Assembly (NCBI GenBank): GCA_964020085.1 | Contig: OZ026602.1 | Coordinates: 32,291,575 to 32,355,574 of the forward strand | DNA from: Micromussa lordhowensis | Lineage: Eukaryota; Cnidaria; Anthozoa; Scleractinia; Lobophylliidae | Length of the DNA stretch: 64,000 bases | Direction of reading: 5' to 3' | Part shown: positions 55,201-64,000 of the stretch, in pieces | How positions within the stretch are numbered: position 1 is the first letter of the stretch | Layout of the letters: every line of letters starts with the position of its first letter | Program-made: the position numbers and the translations under genes | The notes under the pieces: model-generated | Seen by the model: the letters and a program-made list of their open reading frames with translations, nothing else | Told to the model about the DNA's origin: nothing | The model's database searches: none

Positions 55201-58200
55201 TTTGAAGCCCCTATATTCGGCCTACTTTTTTGAGCATTTTCCCTTGCTCGCCCCTTAGCAAAATCTCAGAAAATGGTCGATTTAGGTGTCCTTGCTAAAT
55301 TTGTCATAGCTTGGCTATACGGACACTTATGGAGCCGCAGTTTGCAGCAAAATGTTCTCCTATGTTTGCACTTCAAGTGGATACTAACTAGGAGATGATG
55401 CCATTTGCGCCAGGGTGTTTTTGAAGCCCATATAGTCGGCCTACTTTTTTGAGCATTTTCGTTTGGTCCCCCCTTAGCAAAATCTCAGAAAATGGCCGAT
55501 TTAGGTGTCCTTGCTAAATTTGTCATAGCTCGGCTATACGGAAACTTATGGAGCCGCAGTTTGCAGCAAAGTGTTCTCCTATGTTTGCACTTCAAGTGGA
55601 TACTAATTAGGAGATGATGCCATTTGCGCCAGGGTGTTTTTGAAGCCCCTATAGTCGGCCTACTTTTTTGAGCATTTTCGTTTGGTCCCCCCTTAGCAAA
55701 ATCTCAGAAAATGGCCGATTTAGGTGTCCTTGCTAAATTTGTCATAGCTCGGCTATACGGACACTTATGGAGCCGCAGTTTGCAGCAAAATGTTCTCCTA
55801 TGTTTGCACTTCAAGTGGATACTAATTAGGAGATGATGCCATTTGCACCAGGGTGTTTTTGAAGCCCCTATAGTCGGCCTACTTTTTTGAGCATTTTCCC
55901 TTGGTCCCCCCTTAGCAAAATCTCAGAAAATGGCCGATTTAGGTGTCCTTGCTAAATTTGTCATAGCTCGGCTATACGGACACTTATGGAGCCGCAGTTT
56001 CCAGCAAAATGTTCTTCTATGTTTGCACTTCAAGTGGATACTAATTAGGAGATGATGCCATTTGCGCCAGGGTGTTTTTGAAGCCCCTATAGTCGGCCTA
56101 CTTTTTTGAGCATTTTCGTTTGGTCCCCCCTTAGCAAAATCTCAGAAAATGGCCGATTTAGGTGTCCTTGCTAAATTTGTCATAGCTCGGCTATACGGAC
56201 ACTTATGGAGCCGCAGTTTGCAGCAAAATGTTCTCCTATGTTTGCACTTCAAGTGGATACTAATTAGGAGATGATGCCATTTGCACCAGGGTGTTTTTGA
56301 AGCCCCTATAGTCGGCCTACTTTTTTGAGCATTTTCCCTTGGTCCCCCCTTAGCAAAATCTCATAAAATGGCCGATTTAGGTGTCCTTGCTAAATTTGTC
56401 ATAGCTCGGCTAAACGGATACTTGTGGAGCCGCAGTTTGCAGCGAAATGTTCTCCTATGTTTGCACTTCAAGTGGATACTAATAAGGAGATGATGCCATT
56501 TGCGCCAGGGTGTTTTTGAAGCCCCTATAGTCGGCCTACTTTTTTGAGCATTTTCCCTTGGTCGCCCCTTAGCAAAATCTCAGAAAATGGCCGATTTAGG
56601 TGTCCTTGCTAAATTTGTCATAGCTCGGCTATACGGACACTTATGGAGCCGCAGTTTGCAGCAAAATGTTCTCCTATGTTTGCACTTCAAGTGGATACTA
56701 ATTAGGAGATGATCCCATTTGCGCCAGGGTGTTTTTGAAGCCCCTATAGTCGGCCTACTTTTTTGAGCATTTTCCCTTGGTCCCACCTTAGCAAAGTCTC
56801 AGACAATGGCCGATTTAGGTGTCCTTGCTAAATTTCTCATAGCTCGGCTATACGGACACTTATGGAGCCGCAGTTTGCAGCAAAATGTTCTCCTATGTTT
56901 GCACTTGAAGTGGATACTAATTAGAAGATGATGCCATTTGCGCCAGGGTGTTTTTGAAGCCCCTATATTCGGCCTACTGTTTGGAGCATTTTCCCTTGGT
57001 CCCCCCTTAGCAAAATCTCAGAAAATGGCCGATTTAGGTGTCCTCACTAAATTTGTCATAGCTCGGCTATACGGACACTTATGGAGCCGCAGTTTGCAGC
57101 AAAATGTTCTCCTATGTTTGCACTTCAAGTGGATACTAATTAGGAGATGATCCCATTTGCGCCAGGGTGTTTTTGAAGCCCCTATAGTCGGCCTACTTTT
57201 TTGAGCATTTTCCCTTGGTCCCCCCTTAGCAAAATCTCAGACAATGGCCGATTTAGGTGTCCTTGCTAAATTTCTCATAGCTTGGCTATACGGACACTTA
57301 TGGAGCCGCAGTTTGCAGCAAAATGTTCTCCTATGTTTGCACTTGAAGTGGATACTAATTAGAAGATGATGCCATTTGCGCCAGGGTGTTTTTGATGCCC
57401 CTATAGTCGGCCAATTTTTTTGAGCATTTTTCCTTGGTCGCCCCTTAGCAAAATCTCAGAAAATGGCCGATTTAGGTGTCCTTGCTAAATTTGTCATAGC
57501 TCGGCTAAACGGATACTTATGGAGCTGCAGTTTGCAGCAAAATGTTCTCCTATGTTTGCACTTCAAGTGGATACTAATTAGGAGATGATGCCATTTGCAC
57601 CAGGGTGTTTTTGAAGCCCCTATATTCGGCCTACTTTTTTGAGCATTTTTTGTTGGTCGCCCCTTAGCAAAATCTCAGAAAATGGCCGATTTAGGTGTCC
57701 TTGCTAAATTTGTCATAGCTCGGCTATACGGACAGTTATGGAGCCGCAGTTTCCAGCAAAATGTTCTTCTATGTTTGCACTTCAAGTGGATACTAATTAG
57801 GAGATGATGCCATTTGCGCCAGGGTGTTTTTGAAGCCCCTATAGTCGGCCTACTTTTTTGAGCATTTTCGTTTGGTCCCCCCTTAGCAAAATCTCAGAAA
57901 ATGGCCGATTTAGGTGTCCTTGCTAAATTTGTCATAGCTCGGCTATACGGACACTTATGGAGCCGCAGTTTGCAGCAAAATGTTCTCCTATGTTTGCACT
58001 TCAAGTGGATACTAATTAGGAGATGATGCCATTTGCACCAGGGTGTTTTTGAAGCCCCTATAGTCGGCCTACTTTTTTGAGCATTTTCCCTTGGTCCCCC
58101 TTTAGCAAAATCTCAGAAAATGGCCGATTTAGGTGTCCTTGCTAAATTTGTCATAGCTCGGCTGAACGGATACTTGTGGAGCCGCAGTTTGCAGCGAAAT

Positions 58201-61200
58201 GTTCTCCTATGTTTGCACTTCAAGTGGATACTAATTAGGAGATGATGCCATTTGCGCTAGGGTGTTTTTGAAGCCCCTATAGTCGGCCTACTTTTTTGAG
58301 CATTTTCCCTTGGTCGCCCCTTAGCAAAATCTCAGAAAATGGCCGATTTAGGTGTCCTTGCTAAATTTGTCATAGCTCGGCTATAGGGACACTTATGGAG
58401 CTGCAGTTTGCAGCAAAATGTTCTCCTATGTTTGCACTTGAAGTGGATACTAATTGGAAGATGATGCCATTTGCGCCAGGGTGTTTTTGAAGCCCCTATA
58501 GTCGGCCTACTTTTTTGAGCATTTTCCCTTGGTCACCCCTTAGCAAAATCTCAGAAAATGACCGATTTAGGTTTCCTTGCTAAATTTGTCATAGCTCGGC
58601 TATACGGACACTTATGGAGCCGCAGTTTGCAGCAAAATGTTCTCCAATGTTTGCACTTGAAGTGGATACTAATTAGAAGATGATGCCATTTGCGCCAGGG
58701 TGTTTTTGAACCCCCTATATTCGGCCTACTTTTTTGAGCATTTTCCCTTGGTCGCCCCTTAGCAAAATCTCAGAAAATGGCCGATTTAGGTGTCCTTGCT
58801 AAATTTGTCATAGCTCGGCTATACGGACACTTATGGAGCCGCAGTTTGCAGCAAAATGTTCTCCAATGTTTGCACTTCAAGTGGATACTAATTAGGAGAT
58901 GATGCCATTTGCGCCAGGGTGTTTTTGAAGCCCCTATATTCGGCCTACTTTTTTGAGCATTTTCCCTTGCTCGCCCCTTAGCAAAATCTCAGAAAATGGC
59001 CGATTTAGGTGTCCTTGCTAAATTTGTCATAGCTCGGCTCTACGGACACTTATGGAGCCGCAGTTTGCAGCAAAATGTTCTTCTATGTTTGCACTTCAAG
59101 TGGATACTAATTAGGAGATGATGCCATTTGCGCCAGGGTGTTTTTGAAGCCCCTATAGTCGGCCTACTTTTTTGAGCATTTTCGTTTGGTCCCCCCTTAG
59201 CAAAATCTCAGAAAATGGCCGATTTAGGTGTCCTTGCTAAATTTGTCATAGCTCGGCTCTACGGACACTTATGGAGCCGCAGTTTGCAACAAAATGTTCT
59301 CCTATGTTTGCACTTCAAGTGGATACTAATTAGGAGATGATGCCATTTGCACCAGGGTGTTTTTGAAGCCCCTATAGTCGGCCTACTTTTTTGAGCATTT
59401 TCCCTTGGTCCCCCCTTAGCAAAATCTCAGAAAATGGCCGATTTAGGTGTCCTTGCTAAATTTGTCATAGCTCGGCTAAACGGATACTTGTGGAGCCGCA
59501 GTTTGCAGCGAAATGTTCTCCTATGTTTGCACTTCAAGTGGATACTAATTAGGAGATGATGCCATTTGTGCCAGGGTGTTTTTGAAGCCCCTATATTCGG
59601 CCTACTTTTTTGAGCATTTTCCCTTGCTCGCCCCTTAGCAAAATCTCAGAAAATGGTCGATTTAGGTGTCCTTGCTAAATTTGTCATAGCTTGGCTATAC
59701 GGACACTTATGGAGCCGCAGTTTGCAGCAAAATGTTCTCCTATGTTTGCACTTCAAGTGGATACTAACTAGGAGATGATGCCATTTGCGCCAGGGTGTTT
59801 TTGAAGCCCATATAGTCGGCCTACTTTTTTGAGCATTTTCGTTTGGTCCCCCCTTAGCAAAATCTCAGAAAATGGCCGATTTAGGTGTCCTTGCTAAATT
59901 TGTCATAGCTCGGCTATACGGAAACTTATGGAGCCGCAGTTTGCAGCAAAGTGTTCTCCTATGTTTGCACTTCAAGTGGATACTAATTAGGAGATGATGC
60001 CATTTGCGCCAGGGTGTTTTTGAAGCCCCTATAGTCGGCCTACGTTTTTTAGCATTTTCCCTTGGTCGCCCCTTAGCAAAATCTCAGAAAATGGCCGATT
60101 TAGGTGTCGTTGCTAAATTTGTCATAGCTCGGCTATACCGACACTTATGGAGCCGCAGTTTGCAGCAAAGTGTTCTCCAATGTTTGCACTTCAAGTGAAT
60201 ACTAATTAGGAGATGATGCCATTTGCGCCAGGGTGGGTTGGGAGCCCCTATAGTCGGCCTACTTTTTTGAGCATTTTTTGTTGGTCGCCCCTTAGCAAAA
60301 TCTCAGAAAATGGCCGATTTAGGTGTCCTTGCTAAATTTGTCATAGCTCGGCTATACCGACACTTATGGAGCCGCAGTTTGCAGCAAAATGTTCTGCTAT
60401 GTTAGCACTTCAAGTGGATACTAATTAGGAGATGATGCCATTTGCGCCAGGGTGTTTTTGAAGCCCCTATATTCGGCCTACTTTTTTGAGCATTTTCCCT
60501 TGGTCGCCCCTTAGCAAAATCTCAGAAAATAACCGATTTAGGTTTCATTGCTAAATTTGTCATAGCTCGGCTATACGGACACTTATGGAGCCGCAGTTTG
60601 CAGCAAAATGTTCTCCTATGTTTGCACTTGAAGTGGATACTAATTAGAAGATAATGCCATTTGCGCCAGGGTGTTTTTGAAGCCCCTATATTCGGCCTAC
60701 TTTTTTGAGCATTTTCCCTTGGTCCCCCCTTAGCAAAATCTCAGAAAATGGCCGATTTAGGTGTCCTTGCTAAATTTGTCATAGGTCGGCTATACGGACA
60801 CTTATGGAGCCGCAAATTGCAGCAAAATGTTCTCCTATGTTTGCACTTCAAGTGGATACTAATTAGGAGATGATGCCATTTGCACCAGGGTGTTTTTGAA
60901 GCCCCTATAGTCGGCCTACTTTTTTGAGCATTTTCCCTTGGTCCCCCCTTAGCAAAATCTCAGAAAATGGCCGATTTAGGTGTCCTTGCTAAATTTGTCA
61001 TAGCTCGGCTAAACGGATACTTATGGAGCCGCAGTTTGCAGCAAAATGTTCTCCTATGTTTGCACTTCAAGTGGATACTAATTAGGAGATGATGCCATTT
61101 GCGCCAGGGTGTTTTTGAAGCCCCTATATTCGGCCTACTTTTTTGAGCATTTTCCCTTGCTCGCCCCTTAGCAAAATCTCAGAAAATGGCCGATTTAGGT

Positions 61201-64000
61201 GTCCTTGCTAAATTTGTCATAGCTCGGCTATACGGACACTTATGGAGCCGCAGTTTGCAGCAAAATGTTCTGCTATGTTTGCACGTGAAGTGGATACTAA
61301 TTAGGAGATGATGCCATTTACGCCAGGGTGTTTTTGAAGCCCCTATAGTCGGCCTACTTTTTTGAGCATTTTCCCTTGGTCGCCCCTTAGCAAAATCTCA
61401 GAAAATGGCCGATTTAGGTGTCGTTGCTAAATTTGTCATAGCTCGGCTATACGGACACTTATGGAGCCGCAGTTTGCAGCAAAGTGTTCTCCAATGTTTG
61501 CACTTCAAGTGGATACTAATTAGGAGATGATGCCATTTGCGCCAGGGTGGTTTTGAAGCCCCTATATTCGGCCTACTTTTTTGAGCATTTTTTGTTGGTC
61601 GCCCCTTAGCAAAATCTCAGAAAATGGCCGATTTAGGTGTCCTTGCTAAATTTGTCATAGCTCGGCTATACAGACACTTATGGAGCTGCAGTTTGCAGCA
61701 AAATGTTCTCCTATGTTTGCACTTCAAGTGGATTCTAATTAGGAGATAATGCTATTTGCGCAAGGGTGTTTTTGAAGCCCCTATAGTCGGCCTACTTTTT
61801 TGAGCATTTTCCCTTGGTCCCCCCTTAGCAAAATCTCAGAAAATGGCCGATTTAGGTGTCCTTGCTAAATTTGTTATAGCTCGGCTATACGGACACTTAT
61901 GGAGCCGCAGTTTGCAGCAAAATGTCTCCTATGTTTGCACGTCAACTGGATACTAATTAGGAGATAATGCCATTTGCGCCAGGGTGTTTTTGAAGCCCCT
62001 ATAGTCGGCCTACTTTTTTTAGCATTTTCCCTTGGTCTTCCCTTAGCAAAATCTCAGAAAATGGCCGATTTAGATTTCCTTGCTAAATTTGCCATAGCTC
62101 GGCTATACGGAAACTTATGGAGCCGCAGTTTGCAGCAAAATGTTCTCCTATGTTTGCACTTCAAGTGGATACTAATTAGGAGATGATGCTATTTGCGCCA
62201 GGGGGTTTTTGAAGACCCTATAGTCGGCCTACTTTTTTGAGCATTTTCCCTTTGTCGCCCCTTAGCAAAATCTCAGAAAATGGCCGATTTATGTGTCCTT
62301 GCTAAATTTGTCATAGCTCGGCTCTACGGACACTTATGGAGCCGCAGTTTGCAGCAAAATGTTCTCCTATGTTTGCACTTCAAGTGGATACTAATTAGGA
62401 GATAATCCTATTTGCGCAAGGGTGTTTTTGAAGCCCCTATAGTCGGCCTACTTTTTTGAGCATTTTCCCTTGGTCCCCCCTTAGCAAAATCTCAGAAAAT
62501 GGCCGATTTAGGTGTCCTTGCTAAATTTGTTATAGCTCGGCTATACGGACACTTATGCAGCCGCAGTTTGCAGCAAAATGTCTCCTATGTTTGCACGTCA
62601 ACTGGATACTAATTAGGAGATAATGCCATTTGCGCCAGGGTGTTTTTGAAGCCCCTATAGTCGGCCTACTTTTTTAAGCATTTTCCCTTGGTCTTCCCTT
62701 AGCAAAATCTCAGAAAATGGCCGATTTAGATTTCCTTGCTAAATTTGTCATAGCTCGGCTATACGGAAACTTATGGAGCCGCAGTTTGCAGCAAAATGTT
62801 CTCCTATGTTTGCACTTCAAGTGGATACTAATTAGGAGATGATGCCATTTGCGCCAGGGTGTTTTTGAAGCCCCTATAGTCGGCCTACTTTTTTGAGCAT
62901 TTTCCCTTTGTCGCCCCTTAGCAAAATCTCAGAAAATGGCCGATTTATGTGTCCTTGCTAAATTTGTCATAGATCGGGTATTCGGACACTTATGGAGCCG
63001 CAGTTTGCAGCAAAATGTTCTCCTATTTTTGCACTTCAAGTGGATACTAATTAGGAGATGATGCCATTTGCGCCAGGTTGTTTTTGAAGCCCCTATAATC
63101 GGCCTTTTTTTTTGAGCATTTTCCCTTGGTCCCCCCTTAGCAAAATGTCAGAAAATGGCCGATTTAGGTGTCCTTGCTAAATTTGTCATAGCTCGGCTAT
63201 ACGGACACTTATGGAGCCGCAGTTTGCAGCAAAATGTTCTCCAATGTTTGCACTTCAAGTGGATACTAATTAGGAGATGATGCCATTTGCGCTAGGGTGT
63301 TTTTGAAGCCCCTATAGTCGGCCTACGTTTTTGAGCATTTTCCCTTGGTCGCCCCTTAGCAAAATCTCAGAAAATGGCCGATTTAGGTGTCCTTGCTAAA
63401 TTTCTCATAGCTCGGCTATACGGACACTTATGGAGCCGCAGTTTGCAGCAAAATGTTCTCCTATGGTTGCACTTGGAGTGGATACTAATTAGGAGATGAT
63501 GCCATTTGTGCCAGGGTGTTTTTGAAGCCCCTGTAGTCGGCCTACTTTTTTGAGCATTTTCACTTGGTCCCCCCTTAGCAAAATCTCAGAAAATGGCCGA
63601 TTTAGGTTTCATTGCTAAATTTGTCATAGCTCGGCTATACGGACACTTATGGAGCCGCAGTTTGCAGCAAAATGTTCTCCTATGTTTGCACTTGAAGTGG
63701 ATACTAATTAGGAGATGATGCCATTTGCGCCAGGGTGTTTTTGAAGCCCTTATAGTCGGCCTACTTTTTTTAGCATTTTCCCTTGGTCCCCCCTTAGCAA
63801 AATCTCAGACAATGGCCGATTTAGGTGTCCTTGCTAAATTTCTCATAGCTCGGCTATACGGACACTTATGGAGCCGCAGTTTGCAGCAAAATGTTCTCCT
63901 ATGGTTGCACTTGACGTGGATACTAATTAGGAGATGATGCCATTTGCGCCAGGGTGTTTTTAAAGCCCGTATAATCGGCCTACTTTTTTGAGCATTTTCC
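52214..64000 (+). repeat. Higher-order repeat unit 3 (partial, lacking one 878-bp block)
   Basis: It follows unit 2 at a shift of 13,142 up to about 61.4 kb and at 12,264 afterwards, because one four-monomer block is missing. By extrapolation it is cut by the window end about 480 bases before its own end. Private changes include A at 53467, C at 61892 and C at 62092. Confidence 0.92.

Larger units (their letters stand above)
17921..64000 (+). repeat. Satellite DNA array, 219-bp monomer, about 210 copies
   Basis: From 17921 to the window end the same unit repeats head to tail without interruption. Starts of the AGGAGATGATGCC word at 17931, 18150 and 18369 give a 219-bp period. The monomer includes CATTTGCGCCAGGGTGTTTT, CCCCTATAGTCGGCC, TTAGCAAAATCTCAG, AAATGGCCGATTTAGGTGTC, CATAGCTCGGCTATACGG, GGAGCCGCAGTTTGCAGC and CACTTCAAGTGGATACTAAT. 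Recurrent variants (GTCGG/TTCGG, GCGCC/GCACC, CTATACGGACACT/CTAAACGGATACT, CTTCAAG/CTTGAAG) mark monomer types. No CENP-B-box-like match was seen. Frames recur because 219 is 73 codons, but they start without ATG and most hit TGA after CTTTTT; no gene is supported. Function (centromeric, subtelomeric or neutral) cannot be told from sequence alone. Confidence 0.97.

Noticed and set aside
18245..63937. Dozens of 64-109-residue open frames on both strands of the satellite
   Set aside because: They are the same monomer read in fixed frames, since 219 is a multiple of three. Most start at TTG without ATG, have no upstream signals, and vary without respect for codon position. I do not treat them as genes.
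17921..64000. CRISPR-like array
   Set aside because: The period is regular, but the whole 219-bp unit is repeated and there are no unique spacers. This is satellite DNA.
17921..64000. Hammerhead ribozyme or CENP-B box in the satellite monomer
   Set aside because: On the reverse strand CTGAGAT resembles the hammerhead core but breaks CUGANGA, and no GAAA follows in register. No convincing CENP-B-like 17-mer was found.

Overview
The window looks like a repeat-rich intergenic region of a eukaryotic, probably invertebrate animal genome. Spliceosomal-type intron borders, AATAAA signals, long non-coding stretches, a CR1/L2/jockey-type LINE, Penelope-like elements (PLEs) with GIY-YIG endonucleases, a THAP-domain transposase and a long satellite array all support this. 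A cnidarian such as a coral or anemone would fit the mix of elements, but that is an impression from family content, not something the bases prove.

Region 1 (1-5.2 kb) is low-density sequence. It has one candidate terminal exon on the + strand (727-989), one unrecognised 153-residue minus-strand reading frame (2000-2461), a 5'-truncated LINE fragment (3001-3865) and AT-rich sequence without convincing genes. Region 2 (5.2-12.96 kb) is a three-level nest. A minus-strand PLE is interrupted by a nearly full-length minus-strand LINE. That LINE is itself interrupted by a 2,785-bp element (8079-10863) with 171-bp terminal inverted repeats and a perfect 6-bp target duplication. This innermost element carries four small unfamiliar genes and no recognisable transposase or integrase. 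Its end structure and one short ORF hint at a shrunken Polinton/adintovirus-like element. Region 3 (12.96-17.92 kb) holds a 650-bp fold-back, a small dispersed repeat in three copies, and a THAP/DDE-type transposase pseudogene. A 3.06-kb PLE with inverted terminal repeats and hammerhead-like cores is inserted in that pseudogene between perfect 15-bp target duplications.

Region 4 (about 17.92 kb to the window end, some 46 kb or roughly 210 monomers) is one uninterrupted head-to-tail satellite array with a 219-bp monomer. Its left edge cuts into the transposase pseudogene at a short microhomology. The first 8 kb is a mosaic of overlapping segmental duplications. From about 25.93 kb the array becomes a higher-order repeat of 13,142 bp (60 monomers: 56 of 219 bp, two of 221 bp, two of 218 bp). 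It is present as two full copies and one truncated copy that differ by only a handful of substitutions and one 878-bp (four-monomer) block. The array contains no plausible gene; short open frames recur only because 219 is a multiple of three.

The most unusual items are the 60-mer higher-order satellite with its visible history of unequal exchange, and the compact inverted-repeat element with unknown genes nested in the LINE. No tRNA, rRNA, CRISPR array or bacterial operon was seen.
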